NCBI GenBank assembly: GCA_963920765.1
Contig: OY987243.1
Span: forward strand, 24,361,419 to 24,425,418
Direction: 5' to 3'
Length of the DNA stretch: 64,000 nucleotides
Origin: Ulota crispa
Taxonomy: Eukaryota; Streptophyta; Bryopsida; Orthotrichales; Orthotrichaceae
The notes beneath the pieces are model-generated. The model did no database searches. It had not been told where the DNA came from and saw only the letters and a list, made by a program, of their open reading frames with translations. Below, piece after piece: positions 35,418 to 47,300 of this stretch. Position numbers and translations under genes: made by a program. Within the stretch, counting starts at the first letter, position 1; every line of letters begins with the position of its first letter.

Positions 35418-38400
35418 ATGGGGATTACAGTGGCTGTAAAGGTGGAGCACCTTCCGATTGCCAACGCCTTACTCGCGGCTGCGTCTGAGAAATCACGAAC
35501 TGTGCTGGTACCCAATTTGGATTACCATGGCACAGTCAGGGACACCTTGAAGACCTTCATCTCGAGAAACCTTTTTCTTCCGGAAGAGTGCCAGCTGCTC
35601 TCAGCCCCTCTATTCACCCGGCTGAGTGAGAAGGACAACGTAGAAGACATTTACAAGAGATATTCTTGTCAGGTGCATTTTAAATCACCTGATCCGATTT
35701 AAACTCTTTCACTCGTGAATTACACTACGAGTCAGTGAATTGTTGATCGAGGTTCTGGTTTATCTCCACTCTAATGGTCACCTTCTTTCTGTCTTGAAAT
35801 TTCCGCTACTTAAGATGGACTCTGTTCGAATCTCCATCAAATCGGAGGTCATTAAAGTCATAGGCACAACCAGCCTCAAAAAATCGAGTTTTAATACCTA
35901 TTCCTTGTGTAATGTGGTATCTAAAGGTGACAGATTGTCGTTAGACAGACAGGACGTGCTTCAGAAACTTTTCAAACTGAACAGTTATTTTTGGGGATAA
36001 ATTTGCGAGTACTATATGTTGCTGCAATAATGTTCAGGGCATTTTCATGCTCTGTGATATTGGAATTACAGTCTCACGTCTCGTCGAAGTGAAACCGTTC
36101 CGATTCATCGTGTCCTGTCCTGAGCGTCAAGTGCTGTAGGAGTTTTAGAAGACTTTTGAGATACCAGTGAGTGTTAAACCCTCTATTACGGGATTGCAGG
36201 CAGATCAGGAGGTATCTGAGGTGTACCTGGATGAAGACACATTCACTATGTACGGACGGGAAAGTGGCCGATATATCGACCTTGTTGGTGAAAAACGGGT
36301 TGAGGAGTACCATATCTTGGACAGGAGCACCCTTCAACTCAAAGTAAGTATTTGGAATTCATCTTGCTGGGATCCTTGTCCGAGGATACTCTCCGTGGCC
36401 TCATATGGCTGTCTTACTGCGTGAATTCTCGTATCGTTTTTGCCTCAGTGTGTAAGCTTGGTTTGACTACTCAGTGTGAGCTCTGTCTAGCGGCTCTCTA
36501 TGTGACGCTTGTATTATTCCATTGATATTACAGATTATTATCTGTCTATTTCTTCCGCGTATATTTCGATGCTGGTCGTTAAGCCTATCCTCAACATACT
36601 TATTCTTGTGCAGAGGCTTCCTCTTCCACTCTCTGAAGATGGTTCACGGATCTTCGTCGAAACCAAAGATGGTATTATACCTGTGCTGGGGGTGTCTCCA
36701 CTTACTTCAATATCTGGCATTAAGCATCTTTTGGAAGGTTTGACTGGCATACCTGTATCACAGCAGCTTCTGTCCTCAGTAGGGCGCGTCCTGCACGATG
36801 AATTTCTCGTAAGAGACTTTGATGGGCTGCACACAATCTACGAAGATTCCATCATCGACCTCTGCAAATCAGGTAGACGTCGATTCTGGTCGCCAGTCAA
36901 AGAGCGTGTTTTATGAATCTGTGGTTTCTTATTACTGATGGAGCTAACTGGGAATTATGGATGCAGAGGACAAGAACACTGAGCAAGCGCACAGGCATAT
37001 GGTGGTGCATGTTAATGTTGTCGGTGAGGAAGAATTCTCCATTTCAGTTCAAGGCCGTGACTCTGTCATGTCAGTTCTAAGAGCTGTAGAGTCACGCATT
37101 GGTATTCCACCATGGCAGCAGAAGATCAGTTATTCAGGTTCGGAATCTTACCCTGTCATAATGTAGATTGTAGCCATTCCTCGTCGTGCATATGTAAGTT
37201 TTGGAGAAATTAAGCTGCCATTTAAATGACACTCGGTTGTTACTCCTTCAGGAAAGCTACTGCAGGAGAAAAAGACTCTAGGAAGCTACCTTATCCAACC
37301 AGAGAGTATACTAACTGTCACTATGTCCAAGAACCGTCCGGATTCTGCAACCAAACCGAGCACTATCGTAGAAGACAAGGAAGGCTTGGGGCATAAACCG
37401 GATGGGTCGAAGTTAAAGCTCATGCGCACAAGCAAAGGACACGTTAAGGGCACTCTGACAATTCCAGTTATTTCTTCAGACATAGTATCTGATCTTAAAC
37501 GGAAGCTGAAGCGAACGCTGGCACCATTGCTAGAGCGGAATCTCTCTGTGGTACCCGCACAGACGCATCAGCCATTTGGTGAGACCATGATAAAAACCCC
37601 GGGGAAAAGCCCTATGAGGACTCCACCCAGAAATCATTTCAGCAACGGCCATGACCACTCTGGCAACATGAAGAGCATTAATGATGGTCGCAAGCTTACT
37701 TCAGAATCAAAGACTGCGGGTGTCCGCTCGCTCTCATTTTCTAAACTTAGGAACCTAAGTCCAAACCCCAAGTCTATCCTTCATTCACCTCAGCAGTACC
37801 CTGTCGAACCTGCTTACTCACCTGGAGGCCCTAAAAGTGGTCCCCTACCGTCAAAGAAATCACTTGACGACCATCCCGTGGTAGCAGTTGCGCCGTCTCC
37901 AGCGAAGAAACTCTCCTTCACTTCCAGGACAGAAGCATCTTCGAAGTCGGCATCAAATCCTGACTTGGTAAGGAGTTTTGCCGCAGGCTCTGATGTTTTC
38001 TAGTTGGACTCACGTAATTGTGTACGTATGAGATCGTCAGTTCCTTCTCTTCGTGTGTTCTGGTGCGAATTTTTACTATCAACATTGCTGCAATTTTTTT
38101 GCTGTAGATCTAATGCCAAGCTATGACAAAAAATTGTAGTAAATCCAACTGTCATGCTCTGGCACTGGCGAAGAGAATCACTCCCAATTACAAAAACCGT
38201 ATTCCTGTTAACTCATTATTCTGTCAGCAAAAATTCCTGGAACTCATCTCACGCACTGAACGTTGGAATTCTGCAGAATAAGACGTCCTCATGCCGAGAT
38301 TTGATGCCTGAACTTCTAAGTCTGCCTGATCTGGATCCGAAGGAGGCTCCAGCCAAAGTGATAGTCGAGAGGAAGCCATTATCGCAGACCGATGAGAACT

Positions 38401-38552
38401 CCAGCATTGCAGGTCGATTCGGCAACGTCCAGAGCAAAATTGATAACAAGCTGGGTGCGATAAAGAACATAGACAAGAAGGCTGTAAAGAACTGGTTCAG
38501 CACCAACGTGGAATCTTTTAAGACGCACATGAAGGTTTTGGCTGATGGGTAA
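35418..38552 (+). CDS. Uncharacterised protein with tandem ubiquitin-like domains
   Basis: Exons 35418-35672, 36200-36343, 36614-36872, 36967-37137, 37252-37967 and 38277-38552 close in phase to 606 residues. An in-frame TAG lies six codons before the ATG. Two ubiquitin-like modules are clear: ~145-219 (RIFVETKDGIIPV ... GIPVSQQLLSSVGRVL) and ~231-299 (MVVHVNVVGEEEFSISVQG ... GIPPWQQKISYSGKLLQEKK, TLGSYLIQPESILTV). Residues 1-133 contain one or two more diverged ubiquitin-like halves (VRDTLKTFISRNLFLPEECQ; VEEYHILDRSTLQLK). No Gly-Gly processing site separates them, so this is not polyubiquitin. Residues ~300-515 are Ser/Pro/Lys-rich and probably disordered, and the last ~45 are helical and basic. 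I do not recognise the family. The terminal ggg-taa could also be a donor (gg/gtaatt), so further 3' exons cannot be excluded. Confidence 0.8.
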
Positions 38553-39480
38553 TTTCGAATTACTGTACTCTCGCTTCAGTCTTCTCTTCATTACCAGATA
38601 GAAATCTTCGAACAATATCATCATGTAAAAAGCTTAGCGGACCATCCTTACAGAGTCCGATTCTGAACTCATTGATTTTTTAGTGTCGAATAGTGATAGA
38701 CGGTCTTTCTTGCCCATTCGTTTGATACCTTCGTCGCTACCGTATTAGGTCGCCAAGTTAATAGTCTCTATTAACTTGTATCGTTTCCGAATGTGGCCTA
38801 TCCAGACTTCTCTTGGACTGAAACATCTAGTCAAGGTTATATTCTGTAAGCATTTATTTGTTGTCAACTTTGACTCGTCCTACTCACAATTCTCTTGGTT
38901 GGGAAAAAGCGAGCGTATGGCATGGACAGTTTGGATAGAGTATGCTTGACTTGTTTATTTGCATGACGGTATTATTCGAAGGCGTGCGTCTGAATACGCT
39001 TGTCTTACTGAAGGTGCTAATGATTTTCAAGGTTCCTGATGTTTGTGCTTAGGTAAATGTTGATTTGCTACTGCTGGATAACATGGAAGTTAAATTTCTA
39101 TGGTAAGGAGTGCTTCAGTCTGGACCTTTGAGGAGCTTTGCAAATCTCGCTGATTCCTTCTATAGGATTTCAGCTCCATCAGTCCTTTAGGATGTCGAAT
39201 TTCTCATTTTGCTCAATTGCTTTGCTGGTTGAGCTTGTTAAATCAAATAAACAATCGTACCTATGTTGTTCAAGTCACCGGTGTTCAGGATCATGGTCAT
39301 CTTTACTAAAGCAGCGGGTTTGTCCGTTTCGGAAAATTTTTAATTCCCTAGAAAGCATCCGGTTTCAGATAGCAGATTGTCAGTTACTGGAAATTTGAAA
39401 CTGAAAATGGGAGAGTGAAAATTCACCAGAAATTAAGGGAGAGTTGGCACTAAGTGTTAGCAAGGCTTACTAGTATATAT
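38553..39480 (+). other. Probable 3' UTR of the UBL gene
   Basis: Gene-like composition continues to about 39420 without a convincing coding frame. AT-rich repeat DNA follows. Confidence 0.4.
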
Positions 39481-39482
39481 TT

Positions 39483-40160
39483 AAGGAAAATTTGAGGAAC
39501 ATTCTTGAAATTTGTGTTTTTTGTACAAAAGTCCTTCATTTTTCAAAAATTGCACAACTACCATTGACAATATTTTGCTTTGTTGTAATCACCTCTTGCT
39601 CGATATTATGTGCATTTTAGGAAGCCTTTCTTAGTCCAAAATAATCGTTCAAAACCCTACATGAGGCGGTGACCATTGGTCATAGAATATCTCAAAAAAT
39701 TTGATTATGTTATGGAAAGGACTGTTGGTCCGAGCGTTGTTGGTTATAATCTGCCGTCCCACTTGGGGCTCCCGCCGCTTGCTAGGACCGGCAAATTATA
39801 ACCATCAACGCTCCGTCCAAGGTCCATTCCATAGTACAAAATCATTGTTTATAGATATTGCAAGGATGCCTCCACGAGTATGTGTCATAAAGAAAATTGT
39901 TTAACCCTTAAGCGTTGTGGGGGTCATCATGAATACACAACCCCGTGTATGAGCGATGATGAAAATTGTCCCCATGCATGGTCCTTCAAGGGTTGAAGCA
40001 TATGAATTCACGAACATGGAACAATTCTTTTGACAAAACTACCTGCAAAACTACCTTGAGATGCTCCTTTGAGATGTCAACTTTATGTATGGAATTTTTG
40101 AACAACAAGACCACAGGTACCAAAATTGCAAATTTCAAGGGTATCCACCAAAATTTCCCT
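39483..40160. mobile_element. Family A element with an internal insertion
   Basis: The left end aggaaaatttgaggaac and the right end gtatccaccaaaatttccct are family A termini. At ~678 bp it is twice the usual size. It carries an inner hairpin (39713-39834) and a ~90-bp TTAA-started segment (39901-39995). Confidence 0.5.
39713..39834. repeat. GC-richer hairpin nested in the family A copy
   Basis: atggaaaggac...ttggttataatctgccg is inverted as cggcaaattataaccatcaa...gtccattccat. The stem is about 45 bp and the loop about 30 bp, contrasting in composition with the flanks. Confidence 0.6.
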
Positions 40161-40165
40161 ATATA

Positions 40166-41035
40166 CTAGTGATTGGCACTTTTCACGTTATGCATTCACC
40201 GTTAGAATTTTATTAGGATTTTACTATGTTAAATAGAATGCAAAGTAAATTTTTTAGTAAGTCTTCAAATTGTATCAATGTGATAATATCACAAAGATTG
40301 GAGATGTGATATGGGTTGAGATGTGATATTATAAGGGTCAATATGTGATATTACAAGTCCATTATGATTTTAATAGTCTACGTTATAAAAAAACTCATGT
40401 TGGCGACCTGTCCGTTCAGTCGTCGACTGACCAATTTATCTATTGTCAGAAAATAGTTTGTAATTGATGTTAGGCGGATAGGTTGTGGATCTTTGCACTT
40501 TTTTTGTGCTTGCCGGTGAGGCTGTCTCTCCCACAATGACTTCCAAAATCCTAGCAATTGTACTTGGCAGTCAAGTGGTTAGGTTGTGGATCTTTGCACT
40601 TTCTTTGTACCTGCCGGTGAGGTTTTGGATCTTTGCATCTTCAATTACTTTGTAGCATGGATGCTTGCTCGCTAGTGAGGTTCCATCAGTACAAAAGAGC
40701 AGGATTGCTGCTACTTGTGTCATCAAACGCAACTGGTTAGATTGTGGATGTTGCAAACACCACAACAATGACAAATGTATTTGATCATGAGTTGCAGTAA
40801 CGTAAGTTGGAAGTGTATCTATTTTGAATTAGAAACGTCCAATAAAATATAACACAGACATTGAGAATGTGTTAAGGCATTCATTTACCTTGGTAAATAA
40901 GTTTACAAGACTCGTATGATAATAATATCACATAGATTGGAAAATGTGATATTACAAAGGTCATTGTGAATTTAGTAAACTAAAAATGTGATTTTGGAGA
41001 GGTCATTGTGATTTTGGTAGTATGATAAATGCAAT
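40166..41035. repeat. Family E repeat, second locus, with a local duplication
   Basis: 40166-40390 and 40900-41030 match 15185-15600, including the atgtgatatta units. Between them a ~45-bp segment (ggttgtggatctttgcactt ... gccggtgagg) is repeated at 40480 and 40579. Non-coding. Confidence 0.5.
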
Positions 41036-41891
41036 CTATGGAAGAGTATACATTGTGAGTAATATATGAAAGAATACATGGAACACAAACCATTTGTTCA
41101 CAAATCAATGAATAACTATATATTATTATCATATAATCTTTCAAGGGTGCTAGTGATAAAATCATGAGTCCCATAACTCATTGGATATCATTGTAAGGTA
41201 GTATGGCCAATTTTTTTTGTCACATATGTTCCAACTTGATAGCAAGTTGGGCAGAAAACGATTACTTCTTGTCCACCAAAAGTTCTATAAAGCATCACTT
41301 TGTTGGCCAACACAACAAGGAGAAGCGACAAAATTCAGAAAAGCAAGGTGCCTGGATGAGTTGTCTTTCTATGGTAAGCAAATTCATTCTATATTTAAAG
41401 TGAAGGTAAAAAATCATATTCCAATATTGAAGAAAAAGGAGGTAAAAACCGATTGGTAATCTTCTTAAATTTATGTCTCCATTTCAATATAGTAACATTG
41501 GACATGGTATGAGGAGTGTTGAACATCCTTGAATGAAAATCTATTTATGAAGTGCGATTTTTAGTGATGTTCTTGGTACATAATTTATTACAAGCTATTT
41601 TGCATCAAAACATCATATTGGATACAAAAGTTTGTCTGCAAAACATTGCTAATAGGCCTTCAATGGTTAGCAAACTTGGAGCAAGTACAAGATATTTGTG
41701 AGACTTGGTAGCTAAATTCCTATCTTACAAACATTTGGTTCATTTATCAATTATCACTCCCTTTTGGATAGAAAGAAAATAAGTGGAGTGGAATTAGTTT
41801 GTCATAGAAATCTCAAATTGTTGATATACACAATGTGCTGCCATGTATACTTGAACAAAATCTTATAAGTGAAGGTTTTATTCAAATTTAA
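41036..41891. other. Intergenic, weak open frames only
   Basis: A 66-codon frame at 41203-41403 contains C-x2-C followed by clustered histidines, but it has no family match and sits in AT-rich DNA. Confidence 0.35.
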
Positions 41892-42928
41892 CCCCTAAAA
41901 GGACTGAGCTTGTCGCTGCAACCAGTACAATACGGGATATTTTTCTTGTGTTTGGAATGGATCCACACCTCTACTACATTTGAGATCAACAAAAAAGTTG
42001 GAGAATAAATCAAAAGCGGTTCTAGTGAGCTACTTGATATCCTAAATTAAATCTTCTTATTGGTAGCAAATACCGATTATACGACAGCGCATATATATAT
42101 ACTATGCCCTATGCTCAAAAGGTTAAAAGTAAAGCATGTTCTTGATAAGCTCTTAATAATTCTTTTCCATTGCATGTTATACACTCTATTTAGAACTGGT
42201 TGCAATATTTAGTAAGTCACAAAGTATGTCCAAAAAAAATAGTAACTTGCTGCATGCCAAATTCAATTGATGAATTTGGTCAAATTAAGTGTCAACAAAA
42301 TATCTCAACCCTTTAAGGTTTGGTCAACCACTTCCTGGACAATTTAGACACATTATTATTGGTAGCCAAAGTTTGACAATAAATTTGGTTATGGATGAAA
42401 GGGGATGGGTGTGGGGAATTTGGAAATAAATGTAATGGGACAAATTACATGAAGATCCATGCCGGCATGTGGTGTAGGGGTTGAAAAAATTGCCTACCGT
42501 AGACTAAAAATACGCAAATCATTGGAGAAAGACAACCCTAAACGCAAAAGAGAATGGCATTTATATTGACCAACACAAGTTTGGGGAACACCAGGTTGGA
42601 GTTCCATATGGTTCTTGATGGCAAAAAATGAAAAACCTAGCCTTATAAGAACAAAAAAGAATTCCTCAGCAAGAAATACGGAGGCAAATGTAGCTTGTTG
42701 AATGCATGCTCACTTCACCATATGTGGACCAAGAGATTTATCATAATTTGCAACAAAGGAACCCTCAATTGCCACCAAATTTATTGTGAAGGTCCAAGCA
42801 TCAAATCCCATTCCAATGGTACGGTCAAATCTTCATCACAAATCACAGTTAAATATTTCTCATTTGTATTGAGTTTAGAAAAAAAAAACCTCTTGCCTAC
42901 CCCCAAATCAACCACATACCTTAAAGGG
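41892..42928. mobile_element. TTAA-flanked element (piggyBac-like), 1037 bp
   Basis: TTAA (41888-41891) then CCCCTAAAAGGAC. The right end is CCTTAAAGGG then TTAA (42929-42932). The termini resemble those of 13627-14512. A further internal end-like word (ccctttaaggtttgg, ~42310) suggests nesting. No transposase is seen. Confidence 0.45.
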
Positions 42929-42932
42929 TTAA

Positions 42933-43822
42933 CACATATGAGCTTCATCTTTATATCATGCTAACAAAATTTGTCTAGTTTTTGTGCCAATTATGCATGC
43001 CTACAAGCATAAGCATTGATCAAAATTTTGCCTTTTTTGTTGTTTTGTATGCCAAATTTAGCTGCATAAAGAATTTTGCTCTCCTTGCAAAAAGGGAGTT
43101 ACTGGGAATGGAAATTCATAAGGCCTGCTATCTAAACAACTCCCAAACACTATGTATATGCAAAATGAGGGATAGAACAAAGACATCTCAAATAAATGAG
43201 AGTATTTTGTCATGATGTGAGAAAGGCACAAACAAAAATTGCACTTGACAACAATAAAATGCCTTACTGGTAATATCGCTATAGTGGTATCAATACGATA
43301 AAAAAATTCCAAGTAGAACCATAAAAACTTTGTTGCAAAAATATGGCCAAACTCACTTGTGGAGTATTAGAGCATCACATTACATAACATAGCCATTACT
43401 GAGAAAAACAAAAGTTCACATTCATTCCTCCCATTTGTTTTCATTTTTATTTGCCTTTGAAAAAAAAAACATAGCTTTTGTAAGTCCCACAATAAAGTCA
43501 AATCACTCAGTACTTAGTACTTACCATAAATTAAGCATTCTTACTTCTCTTGTTGTGATTGTTGAGTTTGACTTCAAACCTAGTACAATAAGTGGGTCAA
43601 TTTCCCACCCAAAATTTCTGTATCTGTCATAGAAATTGTGCGTCAAGGGTTTACAACCAAGTTAATATCAACAAGTTATGTTTTATGCCTTTCTCTATAT
43701 TATGAGCAAAGCTATTGCAAGGTTTTAACAAAAGGATTTAACTAACAAGGTTTCTATTATGCAATATGTTCACTTGTCATGACAATTTAATGAAGGATTT
43801 GGATACATAAACGGTTCTATTA
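42933..43822. other. Intergenic, nothing recognised
   Basis: AT-rich sequence with small open frames on both strands that match no family I know. Confidence 0.4.
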
Positions 43823-44137
43823 GAGCATCTCCACCAGTTCAGGCTCTTTCAAAGTTTTCCATCTGTTTTGGCTAGCCCTCAAGCCCCTTGATCTCCCTCC
43901 ATGCTTTTCAAAAAGGTGGCCTCGCACTCCATTACACGCCCCATAAATAATCAGTTGACCACTTATCAAAGAAAGTAGAGGATAAAGTCCACTAAACTTA
44001 GGATCAATAATGATGAATAGTGGCTTGAAGGGCCCTTGCTAGACACGGTAGGACAAAGTGTCTTGAGAGGATTTTGAGAGGGGCCTCAACACTTTTCATC
44101 CACTTTGAGCGTGTTGGAGTCACTGGTGGAGATGCCC
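43823..44137. mobile_element. Family B (Tourist-like) MITE, intact
   Basis: The left TIR gagcatctccaccagt and the right actggtggagatgccc match at 15 of 16 positions and are flanked by TTA on both sides. 315 bp, non-coding. This is the best-preserved family member here, about 170 bp beyond the BIN4 stop codon. Confidence 0.8.
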
Positions 44138-44303
44138 TTAGAAATCTCCAATTCAAGCCAGTAGGGAAGCTCCCAAACAAAATTTTCCATCAGTTCTACC
44201 TGGTATTAAAGCACAGTGCGCCTCATCTGAATTACAACCTCATTTGAGTAGCCTCTCACTCATCATAAACATTTTGGTTTACCTGTGAACTGTATTTTAC
44301 TTG

Positions 44304-47300
44304 CTATCCTTTCTTGCTAGCCTTTGGTTTAGTTGCCTTGGCAGTATGTTTCTTTCCTACACCCTGCAAAACGCCGCACAGTCCATGTTCTAGTTATTGG
44401 TTGCAAACATGCGTTTTTTTTAAACAAAAGCTTTATAAACAGCACTTAAGGCAAAAAGAAAAACTTGATAATCTTGAAGAAGTTCGCAAGTAAACCATTT
44501 TTCTTCATTTACTGCAAGACATGTTACTTATGTATTTTTTAAATATCTCTCATCTCTTTACTAAAATCTGAAAGTTCTTCAAGTTTAGTGATTTAGAGGA
44601 AAAAGAACAAGAGAATACATTCTCTAAACTCCTGCGTAATCTTTTAAAAAATCAAAAAATGTACTCAAATAGCAAAAATCGTGATGTAAGAATATTAGTA
44701 CATCTAGCGGTAATTGAAACAAAAAAAGTGGTAAATGCAAGTCGGGTTGAAAAACTTGTTACTTACCTTTGCACTAGCAACTCGTCCACCTTTGGATTTA
44801 CCTGCCACAGCTTTTTTTGTAGGAGCTTTACCACTTTTCTGTTCACATTCCAAAAGCTTAGTTTAATGTTTGAGAGTGTCAACACCACCATTTAAAAAAA
44901 TACCAATATTAAAATAAAAACACTTGTAAATAATGGATGACTCCCTAAACAAGAATTGAACTAAAACTAGAATATACAAAAGTCCAATTCTGCACATACA
45001 TGGTTTTGCCCTTGTCACCTAAACCCACGTTTTGGGAGGGAATTGTTTAACTCTATTTTTATTCAATTCCTGTTTAAGAAGTCACCTAATACAAACCTCA
45101 GTTATCAATGCAAAGGCAAGGAACTAAAGGGACAGAGAGGGGTTTTTTTTGGTTTATTATACCAAGGGTTTAGTAGCTTTTCCCTTCTTCTTTGGTTGTT
45201 CACCATTGTCAGCACCTTCTTCCTGTTTCAACTTTTCAGTGGTTGTATCTGCCTTCTCACCACCATCAACAGCTAGATGTTCACGTTCTTCATCTGAGTC
45301 AAAGCCAAAGTCTTTCAAAGTTCCTACACCACATTCAATGAACAAACCATGCAAGTAAGGTTAGAGAACACTAAAATCCAATTATTACACTAAAACCTCT
45401 CTAATTGAATACAACTAAGACCAGGATCAGATATGCACTTGGAGATATTATTCATTAATAGAGGTCGACTTTAACACAACAATACATTATTCAACTACTA
45501 GTTGGGACCAACAACCAAGAAGTTGATATTCATTAATGGAGGTTATTTACTAGGAAAGTACACTTTCACACAAGTTCTACCATACCAACAACTCATCTAT
45601 AAATTGACTTGGTTGGCGCAAGCTTTGTAAGCATGACTTGGCTATTTATGTCTATGGTTACTAATCTTTGAGTGGTTGTTTACAATCCCTTCTGCACTGC
45701 AACCTTCTACTTGAATGATTGCAAAAATATATATATTAACACTTTGGTTTAGCTCTTGTATACAACTACTCTTTTCCACACATGTTAAAAATCTCACTTC
45801 TATGTATTGGTTAGAATGCTTAAAGCAACACAATAGTATTACCTCTACAGATTCGGAGTTCTTACCTTCAACCATGGTTTCATTCTCATTGCAGTTTGTT
45901 TCTTCTCGCAGCTGGACAAAATCACTCATAATGCATTCCACCTGACAGAGCACATGAGCCAAACACTTACATATTACCACATAAGAGACCAAGAGTAGAA
46001 CCCCACAGCTTTGCTCACAAGAAGTGACCAATCTTGCAATTTCAGTGACAAAAATTTCATGACAGACAGAGAAAAACGGGTGCATAAAAAAAAAGCCGTA
46101 ATAAGGAAGATGAGTGGATTGAAGCTCCAGTTTAGAGTGACACAAATGGGAAAAAGGATTCATGAGTGTAGTGCAGCCTAGAAACAAGAACTCTTCAAGA
46201 AGACTGTATATTAGTGCTGGTGAATGTGACAAGACTAAAAGGGTGTAAACTACAGAAACCAGCATGAAAAGAAATAAGGGGAGAGCTGTCAATGCAAACT
46301 AACCTTTGCCTCGGTCTGTCCCACGTTCACCTGTTCATCAATCATTACTAATCTTAATATTAAAAAAACACAGAAAACACCACCATGAGTCAAAAAGAAG
46401 AAAATTTCACAACATTTGGCTAATCCTGGTCGCTTCAAGGAGTTGAGGAAAAAAAAGTTTAGCAAACTTGTTTAAGGAAAGTTACTACTTTGTACCAAAG
46501 CATACACAACATTACTTAAAAATTTTAAAATGTTTTGTAAGGGAGTATGATAAATTATTAACTTCCACACTAGACTTTCAATGGATATTAGAGTTAAGAA
46601 GATATCACTATGGGATGATTTCCGCTTATACTTGTCCGTAACGGAAGGCAACATGGGATTAAGGTCAGTTTTGACGAGTAAAATGATCCTTGGAGTTATG
46701 ACACTAAACAAATTAGGATTCAAATTGTTAAATGGTTGTAACAACTCATTTGGACTACAGGAAATCTACAATTCAACAGTTCAGCCCGGACAGAGAGAGT
46801 AAAAGTTTCAGTAAAGGTTTGACAATTAGCTCGGACTTATATCAATATATAAGAGAAGAAACTCACCACAAAGAATGTGTTAGAGGGCACAATCGTTGTC
46901 TTGTAAATTATACCTGCACAATAAATGTAAAAAGTGAACTCCTTGAGTATATGTATACATGTTGGTAACCCCTCAGTGGACAATAAATGTTTCCACACGC
47001 TTACTGTAAGCACTGTATGAAACAAATGAAGTACATCCAAGTATGCTTAAAAAGCAATTTTTGTATATTATTCAACTATGTGACTAATTGGATTCTTGAG
47101 TGTTTCACGAGTTTTTGTGCAAGGCTCTGAATCAATTCATGTTCAGTTCATACAGAGATGCAAGAAAACGAAAAACTTGCAAAAATGAACATCTTAATTC
47201 CAGGATCATTGTATTACTGAAATATTTTTAGGCTGTAATTTTAAATTTTGCTTAAAAGCTACAGGCACTCTTAGAGGCTAAATCCTTTGTAGAGCACAGC

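Noticed and set aside
37968..38003. Early stop of the UBL protein by reading through the donor at 37968
   Set aside because: gtaagg is a strong donor and the next exon joins in phase. Intron retention is possible but not the main form.
41203..41403. Small frame with CHIC and clustered histidines as a zinc-finger gene
   Set aside because: The spacing does not fit a standard C2H2 finger. It has no neighbours, no splice context and AT-rich surroundings.
45642..46292. 216-codon - strand frame
   Set aside because: It is read-through of BIN4 exon 6 into both flanking introns. Only 45866-45941 is coding.
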